NCBI GenBank assembly: GCA_910584345.1
Contig: CAJTZX010000031.1
Span: 1-47,020 of the forward strand
Reading direction: 5' to 3'
Source: an uncultured Eubacterium sp.
GTDB taxonomy: Bacteria > Bacillota > Clostridia > Lachnospirales > Lachnospiraceae
Length of the DNA: 47,020 nt
Shown here: in pieces, positions 8,769 through 17,236 of the stretch
Layout of the letters: each line of letters begins with the position of its first letter
How positions within the stretch are numbered: the first letter of the stretch is position 1
The notes under the pieces: generated by a model
Told to the model about the DNA's origin: nothing
What the model saw: only the letters and a program-made list of their open reading frames with translations
Databases searched by the model: none
Translations under genes and position numbers: made by a program

Positions 8769-9081
8769 GTGTATAACTCCTTTCGAGATAAATTTTATAA
8801 AATAAAATATATATAACTTCGTAATAGTAATAATAGAGGCAGTGTAAAAGTGTAAAAGCACTTTAAGCCCTTATGACAGCAACGTTACTGTGTTTTAAAA
8901 CTACGTGAACAACCTCACGTGAACAGCTTTATAATATGTGTATAACTTCAAAAAAGTAAAATGAGGTCTATTTTTAAACCGTCTTTTTTTATAGTTATCC
9001 AGTAAAATTCACATAAAACCGGATAGTTATCCACAGTTATCCACAAAAAAATGTGGATAACTGTGGATAAATCAGGTATCT
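8769..9081. other. oriC, dnaA-dnaN intergenic half
   Basis: This 313-bp gene-free stretch separates dnaN from dnaA. It contains four consensus DnaA boxes packed at 9027-9070, a weaker box (TTATCCAGT, 8995-9003), variant boxes TGTGTATAA at 8937-8945 and 8768-8776, A/T-rich tracts suited to unwinding, and a direct repeat ACGTGAACA at 8903-8911 and 8918-8926. In B. subtilis the DNA unwinding element lies in the equivalent interval. I could not identify convincing DnaA-trio repeats. Confidence 0.85.
9027..9070. repeat. Palindromic cluster of four perfect DnaA boxes
   Basis: Two TTATCCACA boxes (9027-9035, 9037-9045) are mirrored after an A6 spacer by two TGTGGATAA boxes (9052-9060, 9062-9070). 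The 19-bp arms are exact reverse complements. The cluster begins 11 bp after the dnaA stop and may double as an RNA hairpin at the end of the dnaA transcript. Confidence 0.93.
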
Positions 9082-10440
9082 TTAATTAGGATTGATCTTT
9101 TTTCGAATGGTTTCTATTAAATTTTGCATAGTTTCGCTTGATTTGTATTCAGCTTCAATTTTTTCTATTCCATGAATAATTGTAGAGTGATCCCGTCCCC
9201 CCAGTATCTCTCCGATTCCGGCTAATGAAGCGCCTGTCATGTTTTTACATAAGTACATAGCGATTTGTCTCGGTCTGACGATATCACTGCTTCGGGATTT
9301 TGATATCAGCTGTTGTGGAGTTTTCTGAAAATGTTCCGCAACAATTTCAATGATAAGCTGAGGCGTAACTTCTCTGTGTAAATCAGGGTTAATAATACTT
9401 TCGAGTTGTTCTATTGCAGTATCAATTGTAATTTCAACATTTGTCAAACGTGAAAAAGCCATCAGGCGGTTCAATGCACCTTCCAGCTCTCGAATGTTTG
9501 ATTTGATATTGGTAGCTATGTATTTAATAATTTCATCATCAAATTTGATATTGTCCATTTCTTCTTTTCGCCGGAGGATGGCCATACGTGTTTCATAATC
9601 TGGTGAGCCGATATCAGCCATACATCCCCATTGGAAACGAGAACGGAAACGTTCTTCCAGTGTTGTCATTTCTTTTGGTGGTTTATCACTTGAAACAACA
9701 ATTTGTTTTCCGGCATTATATAGGACATTAAAAGTATTAAAAAATTCTTCCTGCGTTCGGTCTTTTCCTATTATAAATTGAATATCATCTATTAGAAGTA
9801 CATCAACGTTTCGATATTTATCCCGAATGGCATTGATTTGTGAATTACTCCCGTTGCGGATCGCATCAATGACTTCGTTTGTAAATACTTCTGAAGGAAC
9901 ATATTGTATTTTAAGCTTTGGATGGTTTGCAAGTATATGGTGCGCAATGGAATGCATCAAATGTGTTTTCCCTAGCCCTACACCTCCCCATAAAAAAAGC
10001 GGGTTGTATTGTTTTGCAGGATTTTCAGCTTCTTCTGCAACTACCAGAGAAATTGTATGCGCAAGCTTATTATTACTTCCAACTACAAAAGTGTCAAATG
10101 TATAGTTTGGATTCAGGTCGTGATTTTTATGAGATCCATGATCTTCCTGCATAGCCGTTGATTTGGCTGGTTTCATTTTTTTTGCGTCTTCGGGAAGAAT
10201 AAATTCAATTTCATAATCAACGCCTGTCACTTCTGAAATTACAACCTTTAAAGGAGTTCGATATTTTTTTGTAATGTAATTCAGAGCAATTTGCTCTGGA
10301 GGGGCAAGTATATAGATCTTATCCCCATCTATTTGAAAAATTTCCAACGGTTTTATCCACGAATCGAAGACAACATTGGAAAGTTCGTATTCTTCTTTTA
10401 CAGTTAATAGTATTTCTTGCCATTTTTCCTCAACAATCAT
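9082..10440 (-). CDS. dnaA: Chromosomal replication initiator DnaA
   Basis: This 452-aa AAA+ protein binds DnaA boxes and opens oriC. It has an N-terminal DnaB/regulator-interacting domain (1-80), a short linker (about 85-112), the AAA+ core with Walker A GGVGLGKT (152-159) and Walker B LLIDDIQF (about 215-222), and the C-terminal helix-turn-helix DNA-binding domain with the signature MTGASLAGIGEILGGRDHST. A GGAG ribosome-binding site precedes the ATG. It is flanked by DnaA boxes on both sides, which suggests autoregulation, since a near-consensus box AGTGGATAA (10559-10567) lies in its upstream region. Confidence 0.98.
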   Translation of the reverse strand: MIVEEKWQEILLTVKEEYELSNVVFDSWIKPLEIFQIDGDKIYILAPPEQIALNYITKKYRTPLKVVISEVTGVDYEIEFILPEDAKKMKPAKSTAMQEDHGSHKNHDLNPNYTFDTFVVGSNNKLAHTISLVVAEEAENPAKQYNPLFLWGGVGLGKTHLMHSIAHHILANHPKLKIQYVPSEVFTNEVIDAIRNGSNSQINAIRDKYRNVDVLLIDDIQFIIGKDRTQEEFFNTFNVLYNAGKQIVVSSDKPPKEMTTLEERFRSRFQWGCMADIGSPDYETRMAILRRKEEMDNIKFDDEIIKYIATNIKSNIRELEGALNRLMAFSRLTNVEITIDTAIEQLESIINPDLHREVTPQLIIEIVAEHFQKTPQQLISKSRSSDIVRPRQIAMYLCKNMTGASLAGIGEILGGRDHSTIIHGIEKIEAEYKSSETMQNLIETIRKKINPN

Positions 10441-10855
10441 ATCAATTCTCCGTTATATTTATACATTCTAAAAAAAGCAGATAAAAGCCACACTTTATAT
10501 GATAAACCAAAATGACGAATTTAGCAATTAAATCTTCAGACAAAAAAAGTGAATCTGAAGTGGATAAAATGTCTAAAATAGAAAAGTATGGGTTTGTGAC
10601 ATTGTGCAAAAAAGTTCTTATTCACAGATATTAAACTGAAATTTTGGCTTAATTGATAAGTTATCCACAATTATCTCCAATCCCAAAAGCCTTTAAAATC
10701 AACAATTTTTTTGAAAATCGCAAAATTTTTGTGGATAAGTATGTGTATAAGTTTCTGTTGATAATATAATTGTGGATAACTTTTTTGTGTTTGTATGTGG
10801 ATGCGTAGCATATATATGAAATTCATAAAAAAATTATAAAAACAAAAGGTTTTTC
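10441..10855. other. oriC, dnaA-rpmH intergenic half
   Basis: Consensus DnaA boxes occur at 10661-10669 (TTATCCACA), 10730-10738 and 10771-10779 (both TGTGGATAA). One-mismatch boxes occur at 10559-10567, 10742-10750 (TGTGTATAA) and 10756-10764 (TGTTGATAA). With the dnaN-side cluster this gives a bipartite origin around dnaA, as in B. subtilis. A 7-bp inverted repeat CTTCAGA/TCTGAAG is at 10534-10560. Gene orientation diverges here. Confidence 0.88.
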
Positions 10856-10883
10856 TTGACTTGCGTAGCTTTTTTGATATAAT
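10856..10883 (+). promoter_or_regulatory. rpmH promoter
   Basis: TTGACT (10856-10861) and a perfect TATAAT (10878-10883) are separated by 16 bp, about 50 nt upstream of the rpmH start, immediately beyond the DnaA-box cluster. Confidence 0.85.
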
Positions 10884-10935
10884 TGTAATGGTATTTTTTT
10901 ATGACGAGCATTTGCAAAGAGGAGGTGCATGTAGT

Positions 10936-11070
10936 ATGAAGATGACGTATCAGCCAAATAAAAGACATAGATCAAAGGTGCATGGCTTCAGAAAAAGAAT
11001 GAGTACGGCAGGCGGAAGAAAGGTATTGGCTGCAAGAAGATTAAAAGGAAGAAAGAAGTTATCAGCATAG
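10936..11070 (+). CDS. rpmH: Ribosomal protein bL34
   Basis: This 44-aa, very basic protein (MKMTYQPNKRHRSKVHGFRK to KGRKKLSA) matches bL34 over its whole length. It is a structural protein of the 50S subunit. The open frame extends 25 codons upstream to 10861, but the ATG at 10936 has an AGGAGGTG ribosome-binding site and the upstream part overlaps the promoter. It is the first gene of the rpmH-rnpA-yidD-yidC-jag cluster that conventionally faces away from dnaA. Confidence 0.97.
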   Translation: MKMTYQPNKRHRSKVHGFRKRMSTAGGRKVLAARRLKGRKKLSA

Positions 11071-11107
11071 GCCACATCTTTTGTGGTCTTTCTTCTTATT
11101 TTTTTAC
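11070..11107 (+). terminator. Weak terminator/attenuator after rpmH
   Basis: GGCCACA (11070-11076) pairs with TGTGGTC (11082-11088, one G-U pair) around a short loop, followed by a T-rich run to 11105. It probably reduces transcription into rnpA, matching the need for much more L34 than RnpA. A second inverted repeat, AAACGGTTAT (11111-11120) with ATAACCGTTT (11163-11172), lies before rnpA. Confidence 0.55.
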
Positions 11108-11215
11108 AGGAAACGGTTATTTTTAAAAAAATCTGTTTAGATCATGAAAAAATCCCATAAAGATAACCGTTTTATTGGGGTTTTATTGAGAAAGGCCACA
11201 GTTTAGGAAGGAACC

Positions 11216-11572
11216 ATGAAATTTTCTGAATCGTTAAAAAAGAATTCTGATTTTCAAAAGGTATACAAACAGGGAAAATCATATGCGAATCGATATCTTG
11301 TCTTGTATGTTTTGGAAAATGGAACTGTATGCAACAGAATCGGTATTTCTGTTAGTAAAAAAGTGGGCAATAGTATTGTCAGACATCGATTGAAGCGTTT
11401 GATTAAAGAAGCTTACAGATTGCAGGAAGACATATTTTATCGTGGTTTGGATATAGTAATTATCGCAAGAATGTCAGCAAAAGATATTTCTTATAAAGAT
11501 ACAAAAAGTGCGTTGCTGCATCTTGGAGGTCTTCAAAATATTATAAAATCTATAAATAAAGAAGATGAGTGA
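11216..11572 (+). CDS. rnpA: Ribonuclease P protein component
   Basis: This 118-aa basic protein has the family pattern FxxxYKQGKSYANRYLVLYV followed by NRIGISVSKKVGNSIVRHR and LKRLIKEAYR, the RNR region that contacts P RNA and pre-tRNA leaders. With the catalytic RNA it matures tRNA 5' ends. The ATG has a GGAAGGA ribosome-binding site. Its TGA stop overlaps the GTG start of yidD by 4 nt. Confidence 0.96.
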   Translation: MKFSESLKKNSDFQKVYKQGKSYANRYLVLYVLENGTVCNRIGISVSKKVGNSIVRHRLKRLIKEAYRLQEDIFYRGLDIVIIARMSAKDISYKDTKSALLHLGGLQNIIKSINKEDE

Positions 11573-11784
11573 GATTGAAAAATATTTTAATTTTTTGTAT
11601 TAAATTATATCAAAGGTATATATCACCGATGAAAACCGTGAAATGTCCTTATTTTCCATCGTGTTCAAATTATGCGATTGAAGCTATTTCAAAACATGGT
11701 CCGGTTCGCGGAGGAATGTTGGCGGTTTGGAGAATTTTGCGTTGCAATCCTTTTTCAAAAGGTGGATATGATCCTGTCCCATAA
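11569..11784 (+). CDS. yidD: Membrane protein insertion efficiency factor YidD
   Basis: This 71-aa protein has the characteristic KLYQRYISPMK, CPYFPSCSNYAIEAI and HGPVRGGMLAVWRILRCNPFSKGGYDPVP segments of the family. YidD is a small amphipathic membrane-associated protein that assists YidC-dependent insertion. It uses a GTG start within a GTGA overlap with the rnpA stop, indicating coupling, and is followed by yidC after 12 bp. Confidence 0.96.
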   Translation: MRLKNILIFCIKLYQRYISPMKTVKCPYFPSCSNYAIEAISKHGPVRGGMLAVWRILRCNPFSKGGYDPVP

Positions 11785-11796
11785 GGAGGTATTTCA

Positions 11797-13065
11797 TTGA
11801 CTACGATCATACTGACACAGTATTCTGGTTCTATTTTAGGCCCAGTTGCAAGGATTTTAGGGTGGATTATGAACTGGATTTATCTATTTCTGGCAAATGT
11901 GTTCAGAATAGAAAATATTGGTATAACGATCATTGTATTAACGATACTGATCTATATGTGTATGCTGCCTCTTACTATTAAGCAGCAGAAGTTTTCTAAG
12001 CTTCAGCAGAAAATGCAGCCGGAAGTGAAAGCGATTCAGGAAAAATATAAAGGAAAAAGGGATCAGGAATCTCAGTTAGCAATGAATGAGGAGACGCAGG
12101 CGTTATATGCAAAATATGGGATATCTCCAACAGGGACATGCCTGCCATTTTTATTGCAGATGCCGGTCTTTTTAGCATTATATCGTGTTATTTATAATGT
12201 ACCTGCTTATGTATCTGGCGTGAAGTCTGCTTTTGACGGTGTTGTAGATGGCATTATTCATACTGCAGGATATCAGGGAATTATGGAAAAATTCTTAGAA
12301 AGTATGAATTTAACACAACAGATTAAGGCAGATTTTAACAATCCGGATTTGTCGACAGTGAAAAATTTTATTGTGGATTCTATTTATAAAATGCCTACTT
12401 CCGGTTGGGAGACTTTAAGTGAATCTTTTCCAAATTTGCATGACGTAATCTTTTCAACAAGAGAACAGTTAAATCATATGAATGCATTTCTTGGGATGAA
12501 TATATCAGATTCACCAATTACAATTATATCAAACAGTTTTCAGGAAAAGTCTTATCTTTTTGTAGTGTTGGCGTTTTTAATACCGGTTGTATCTTATGTA
12601 TCTCAGATTGTTAACATTAAATTAATGCCTCAGGCAGATACAGATAATCCAATGGCAAAACAGATGAAAACGATGAATTACACAATGCCATTAATTTCTG
12701 TAGGAATTACTTTTACGGTACCGGTTGGACTTGGTATTTATTGGATTTTTAGTGCATTAACCAGAGGTGTCCAGCAATATTTTGTTAACAAACATATCCA
12801 GAATTTGGATTTAGATGATATGATTGCTAAAAATGTCGAGAAGCGTAAAAAGAAGCTGGAAAAAATGGGTATTGATGAAAATCAGATTCGTAATGCTGCA
12901 AAAATGAGTACAAAAAGTAATGTACAGCTTTCTACTACTATGTCGAAGGCCGAGAGGGATTCGAAGATTGAAAAAGCTTATGAATATAGAAAAACAGCAA
13001 ATCCGAATAGTTTAACAGCAAAGGCAAATTTGGTGAAGGACTTTAATGAAAGGAATAATAAATAA
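11797..13065 (+). CDS. yidC: Membrane protein insertase YidC/OxaA/SpoIIIJ
   Basis: This 422-aa multi-pass membrane protein has a predicted N-terminal segment (about 15-35), the insertase core starting near 40, the cytoplasmic hairpin rich in Lys/Gln (KQQKFSKLQQKMQPEVKAIQ, about 62-81) and later membrane helices (about 250-275 and 300-330). It ends in a charged cytoplasmic tail. A roughly 100-residue extracytoplasmic stretch (about 145-245) is larger than in B. subtilis SpoIIIJ. The start codon is TTG at 11797, 6 nt after a strong AAGGAGGT. The insertase folds and inserts membrane proteins alone or with SecYEG. Confidence 0.94.
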   Translation: MTTIILTQYSGSILGPVARILGWIMNWIYLFLANVFRIENIGITIIVLTILIYMCMLPLTIKQQKFSKLQQKMQPEVKAIQEKYKGKRDQESQLAMNEETQALYAKYGISPTGTCLPFLLQMPVFLALYRVIYNVPAYVSGVKSAFDGVVDGIIHTAGYQGIMEKFLESMNLTQQIKADFNNPDLSTVKNFIVDSIYKMPTSGWETLSESFPNLHDVIFSTREQLNHMNAFLGMNISDSPITIISNSFQEKSYLFVVLAFLIPVVSYVSQIVNIKLMPQADTDNPMAKQMKTMNYTMPLISVGITFTVPVGLGIYWIFSALTRGVQQYFVNKHIQNLDLDDMIAKNVEKRKKKLEKMGIDENQIRNAAKMSTKSNVQLSTTMSKAERDSKIEKAYEYRKTANPNSLTAKANLVKDFNERNNK

Positions 13066-13081
13066 AGGGGAGATTTTTGTG

Positions 13082-13708
13082 ATGGAGTTTATTGAGGTAA
13101 GTGCAAAAACAGTAAATGATGCAGTTACGGATGCTTTAGTTCGACTTGGGGTAACGAGCGATCAGTTAGAATATGAAGTTATAAGCGAAGGGAGTACTGG
13201 TTTTTTAGGATTTGGCAGTAAACCAGCAGTCATTAAAGTACGTAAGAAATATTCGCCAGAGGAAAGTGTCAGAGAATTTTTGAATCAAGTATTTGAAGCA
13301 ATGAAACTGGACGTAGAGATTCTTATTAATTATGATGAAGAAAATAGTTTGATAGAAGTGGAATTTAAGGGTGTGGAAATGGGTGTCTTGATAGGCAAAC
13401 GTGGACAAACATTAGATTCCTTACAATATTTGACAAATCTTGCTGTAAATAAGCAGTCGGATCATTATGTAAAAGTTAAATTGGATACTGAAGATTATCG
13501 TAAAAGGAGAAAAGATACGTTAGAAAATCTTGCTAAGAACATTTCATATAAAGTGAAGAGAACAAAACGGCCAGTTGCTTTAGAGCCGATGAATCCATAT
13601 GAGCGTCGGGTAATTCATTCTGCGCTTCAGAATGATCGTTTTGTATCTACACACAGTGAAGGAGAAGAACCTTACCGTCATGTAGTTGTTACGTTAAAAA
13701 GAAATTAG
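13082..13708 (+). CDS. jag: Jag/KhpB RNA-binding protein
   Basis: This 208-aa protein has three modules: Jag_N (MEFIEVSAKTVNDAVTDAL and STGFLGFGSKPA), a KH domain with the GKRGQTLDSLQYL motif (about residues 104-116), and an R3H domain near the C terminus (YERRVIHSALQND, with the R-x3-H spacing). KhpB binds many RNAs and influences cell division in related Firmicutes. The frame opens at 13046 inside yidC, but the ATG at 13082 has a GGGGAG ribosome-binding site and begins the conserved domain. Confidence 0.94.
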   Translation: MEFIEVSAKTVNDAVTDALVRLGVTSDQLEYEVISEGSTGFLGFGSKPAVIKVRKKYSPEESVREFLNQVFEAMKLDVEILINYDEENSLIEVEFKGVEMGVLIGKRGQTLDSLQYLTNLAVNKQSDHYVKVKLDTEDYRKRRKDTLENLAKNISYKVKRTKRPVALEPMNPYERRVIHSALQNDRFVSTHSEGEEPYRHVVVTLKRN

Positions 13709-13739
13709 TATATATTGTTATAATATTATACAATTGAGG

Positions 13740-13772
13740 CTGTGTTCAAATGAGTTTGAACACAGTTTTTTT
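13740..13772 (+). terminator. Rho-independent terminator of the rpmH-jag operon
   Basis: The 11-bp perfect stem CTGTGTTCAAA/TTTGAACACAG (13740-13750 and 13755-13765) with a TGAG loop is followed by seven T residues. It ends only 16 bp before the mnmE start. Confidence 0.93.
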
Positions 13773-13788
13773 AAATAGGAGATAGTTT

Positions 13789-15168
13789 ATGAAGACAGAT
13801 ACAATTGCAGCTATTGCTACAGCAATGGCAAGTTCTGGAATTGGTATTATACGAATGAGCGGGAATGAGGCTATTGAAGTTGCGGATAAAATATTCTATG
13901 CAAAAAGCAAAAAATCTTTAAAGGATTGTGATACTCATACGATTCATTATGGATACATTATGAATGAGAATGAAATTGTAGATGAAGTACTTGTAATGCT
14001 GATGAAAGCGCCAAACAGTTATACCAGGGAAGATACAGTTGAAATAAATTGTCATGGCGGTGTTCTTGTGATGCAAAAAATTTTAGAAACCGTAGTTAAA
14101 TATGGAGCCAGACCAGCTGAACCAGGAGAATTTACAAAAAGAGCATTTTTAAACGGAAGAATTGACCTTACTCAGGCGGAGTCTGTAATTGATATTATTA
14201 ATTCTAAAAATGATTTTGCATTGAAAAGTTCAATTAGTCAGTTAAGGGGAGCAGTATTTTATAAAATACAGAATCTTAGAGAAAAAATTATTCATGAAAC
14301 TGCTTATATTGAATCAGCAGTAGATGATCCGGAACATTTTAGTTTAGATGGATATGAAGTGCATTTGAGTGAAGTTATAACAAATCTGAAAAAAGAAATC
14401 AAAAGTTTGTTGGATACAGCAGATCAGGGTAAAATTTTGAAAGAAGGAATTCATACGGTAATCGTTGGAAAACCAAACGTTGGAAAATCATCTTTGTTGA
14501 ATGTTTTGGTAGGATCCAATCGAGCGATTGTTACAGATGTTGCCGGAACAACACGAGATATTATAGAAGAGCAGGTAAATTTGAATGGGATTACTTTAAA
14601 TATGGTAGATACTGCAGGGATTCATGAGACAGATGATATTGTAGAAAAAATTGGCGTAGACAGAGCTAAGGAATATTTGGAAAATGCAGATTTGATTTTA
14701 TATGTTATTGATAGCTCGCAACAATTAAGTGAAGAAGACTATCATATTGCAAAGATGATTCAAGGAAAAAATGTTATTATTCTGATGAATAAGTCGGATT
14801 TGAAAACGAAAGTAGAAAAGGATCAGCTGGAATATGTAAAAAAAATATCGGAGCATGTGATTACGATATCTGCAAAAGATGGTGATGGAATTGATAAGTT
14901 GGTAACGATTGTTTACGATATGTTTCTAAATGGAAATGTAACATATAATGATGAATTAATCATTACGAATATTAGACACAAAAATTATTTATCACAAGCA
15001 TTAGAGAGCTTAGGATTAGTGGAAGAGAGCATCCACGATCATATGCCTGAAGATTTTTATTCTATTGATTTGATGCGTGCATATGAGACATTGGGATTTA
15101 TTATTGGTGAATCTGTAGAAGATGATTTGGCTGAAGAAATCTTTTCAAAATTCTGTATGGGAAAATAG
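13789..15168 (+). CDS. mnmE: tRNA modification GTPase MnmE
   Basis: This 459-aa protein starts with the folate-binding N-terminal domain (DTIAAIATAMASSGIGIIRMSG). It contains an inserted G domain with G1 GKPNVGKSS (227-235), G3 DTAG and G4 NKSD, and ends in the FCMGK motif whose cysteine is conserved. With MnmG it installs the carboxymethylaminomethyl group on wobble U34 of certain tRNAs. The ribosome-binding site AGGAGA lies directly after the upstream terminator. It is followed by mnmG after 28 bp. Confidence 0.97.
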   Translation: MKTDTIAAIATAMASSGIGIIRMSGNEAIEVADKIFYAKSKKSLKDCDTHTIHYGYIMNENEIVDEVLVMLMKAPNSYTREDTVEINCHGGVLVMQKILETVVKYGARPAEPGEFTKRAFLNGRIDLTQAESVIDIINSKNDFALKSSISQLRGAVFYKIQNLREKIIHETAYIESAVDDPEHFSLDGYEVHLSEVITNLKKEIKSLLDTADQGKILKEGIHTVIVGKPNVGKSSLLNVLVGSNRAIVTDVAGTTRDIIEEQVNLNGITLNMVDTAGIHETDDIVEKIGVDRAKEYLENADLILYVIDSSQQLSEEDYHIAKMIQGKNVIILMNKSDLKTKVEKDQLEYVKKISEHVITISAKDGDGIDKLVTIVYDMFLNGNVTYNDELIITNIRHKNYLSQALESLGLVEESIHDHMPEDFYSIDLMRAYETLGFIIGESVEDDLAEEIFSKFCMGK

Positions 15169-15196
15169 AGACGTATGTTTAATGGAGGCTGAATAA

Positions 15197-17236
15197 ATGG
15201 AATGTCCAAAAAATACATTTAGAGAATCATATGATGTCGTTGTCGTTGGCGCCGGACATGCTGGATGCGAAGCTGCTTTGGCGTGTGCCAGACTTGGGTT
15301 GGAGACAATTATTTTTACAGTTAGTGTCGATAGCATAGCGTTAATGCCCTGTAACCCCAATATAGGCGGAAGTTCTAAAGGTCATTTGGTGAGAGAGATT
15401 GATGCCCTGGGCGGACAGATGGGAATAAATATTGATCGAACGTTCATACAGTCTAAAATGTTAAATCGTTCTAAAGGTCCTGCTGTACATTCTTTGCGGG
15501 CACAAGCGGATAAAGCAAATTATAGTATGGAAATGAGAAAAACACTTCAAAGTACAGATTATCTTACGATTAAACAGGCTGAAGTATCTGAGATTATAAC
15601 AGAATTATTATACGATTGTAATATAAAAAATCAAGAAATAAATCAAGAAAAAAATCAATTTGTAAATAATACGGAAAAAGCAAAAAAAAGAAATTGTGAT
15701 TTACAAATAAAAAAAGTGGTGGGTGTGAGAACTGTTTCAGGAGCACGTTATGATTGTAAGGCTGTGATTTTATGTACCGGAACTTATTTAAGAGCTCGTT
15801 GTTTGACAGGAGAAATGATTTCATATACGGGTCCAAATGGTTTGATGGCAGCAAATCATTTGACGGAGTCATTAAAAAATAATGGTATAGAAATGTTCCG
15901 CTTTAAAACAGGAACTCCGGCAAGAATAGACAGTCGTTCTATTGATTTTTCAAAGATGCAGGAGCAAAAGGGTGATGAGCATATTGTACCATTTTCGTTT
16001 ACTACTGATCCAGAAGAAGTGCAGATTGACCAAGTATCTTGTTGGTTAACATACACAAATGAGAGGACACATGACATTATACGTGCAAATTTGGACCGTT
16101 CACCAATCTATGCAGGAGTGATAGAAGGAACCGGTCCTCGTTATTGCCCTTCCATTGAAGATAAAGTAGTTAAATTCTCAGATAAAGATAGACATCAGCT
16201 ATTTATAGAGCCTGAAGGAATTCATACAAATGAAATGTATGTGGGAGGAATGTCCAGCTCATTGCCTGAAGATGTGCAATATGCAATGTATCGCACTGTT
16301 CCAGGTTTAGAACATGCGAAAATAGTTCGTTGTGCTTATGCAATTGAGTATGATTGTATAAATCCAAATCAATTGTATCCATCTTTGGAATTTAAGAAAA
16401 TATATGGTCTTTTTAGTGGTGGGCAGTTTAATGGAAGTTCTGGCTATGAAGAAGCTGCTGCACAAGGATTAGTTGCTGGCATTAATGCGGCTATGCAAAT
16501 CTTAGGGAAGGAACCGTTAATATTGGATCGATCGGAAGCTTATATTGGCGTATTGATTGATGATCTTGTTACAAAAGAAAATCATGAGCCATATCGTATG
16601 ATGACTTCCAGAGCAGAGTATCGGTTATTACTGCGCCAAGATAATGCTGATTTGCGCCTTACAAAAAAAGGATATCAGGTTGGGTTGATTTCTGAAGAAC
16701 GTTATGAATGGGTTAAGAAAAAAGAAAAAATGATAAAAGAGGAAGTGGAACGGGTTTCTCATGTAATCGTTGGAGCTAATCCAAAAACGCAAGAATTTTT
16801 GGAAAGATATCAAAGCATTCCTTTAAATACTGGCTCAACATTGACAGAATTGATACGTAGACCAGAATTAAATTATGATTTATTATCTGAAATTGATCCG
16901 AATCGTCCTCATTTGCCTGAAGAAGTTACTGAACAAGTAAATATTAATATAAAATATGATGGATATATTAAAAGACAGATGAAGCAAGTTGAAAGTTTTG
17001 AGAAATTGGAAAATAAGAAACTAGAGAAAAATTTTGATTATGATGCAGTGAGTGGACTTCGAATAGAAGCAAAACAAAAACTAAATTTATATCAACCGGT
17101 ATCGATTGGACAGGCTTCTAGAATATCGGGAGTATCTCCTGCTGATATATCAGTATTGCTTGTTTATTTAGAGCAATATTATCATAATAAGAGAAAATTG
17201 GATGATATGGAAAAAGAGGATAATGATGGATTATAA
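15197..17236 (+). CDS. mnmG: tRNA uridine-34 carboxymethylaminomethyl synthesis FAD enzyme MnmG
   Basis: This 679-aa protein has the FAD-binding motif VVVVGAGHAGCEAALA (about 14-29), the family signature MPCNPNIGGSSKGHLVREIDALGGQMG (about 50-76), the GTPARID region and the C-terminal helical MnmE/tRNA-binding domain. It is the partner of MnmE. It is about 50 residues longer than typical 620-630-aa homologues. Much of the excess is an Asn/Gln/Lys-rich segment at about residues 140-170 within the FAD domain. Its stop overlaps the rsmG start by about 14 nt. Confidence 0.97.
   Translation: MECPKNTFRESYDVVVVGAGHAGCEAALACARLGLETIIFTVSVDSIALMPCNPNIGGSSKGHLVREIDALGGQMGINIDRTFIQSKMLNRSKGPAVHSLRAQADKANYSMEMRKTLQSTDYLTIKQAEVSEIITELLYDCNIKNQEINQEKNQFVNNTEKAKKRNCDLQIKKVVGVRTVSGARYDCKAVILCTGTYLRARCLTGEMISYTGPNGLMAANHLTESLKNNGIEMFRFKTGTPARIDSRSIDFSKMQEQKGDEHIVPFSFTTDPEEVQIDQVSCWLTYTNERTHDIIRANLDRSPIYAGVIEGTGPRYCPSIEDKVVKFSDKDRHQLFIEPEGIHTNEMYVGGMSSSLPEDVQYAMYRTVPGLEHAKIVRCAYAIEYDCINPNQLYPSLEFKKIYGLFSGGQFNGSSGYEEAAAQGLVAGINAAMQILGKEPLILDRSEAYIGVLIDDLVTKENHEPYRMMTSRAEYRLLLRQDNADLRLTKKGYQVGLISEERYEWVKKKEKMIKEEVERVSHVIVGANPKTQEFLERYQSIPLNTGSTLTELIRRPELNYDLLSEIDPNRPHLPEEVTEQVNINIKYDGYIKRQMKQVESFEKLENKKLEKNFDYDAVSGLRIEAKQKLNLYQPVSIGQASRISGVSPADISVLLVYLEQYYHNKRKLDDMEKEDNDGL

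Noticed and set aside
8769..8861. 31-codon N-terminal extension of dnaN
   Set aside because: It has no Shine-Dalgarno and no family similarity; the internal ATG at 8768 has a strong AAAGGAG and starts the conserved clamp sequence.
8903..8926. Possible extra parS site in the dnaA-dnaN region (CACGTG core with GAAC repeats)
   Set aside because: Only the central CACGTG and a couple of flanking bases match; the outer bases of the ParB consensus are missing. It is better described as a direct repeat ACGTGAACA.
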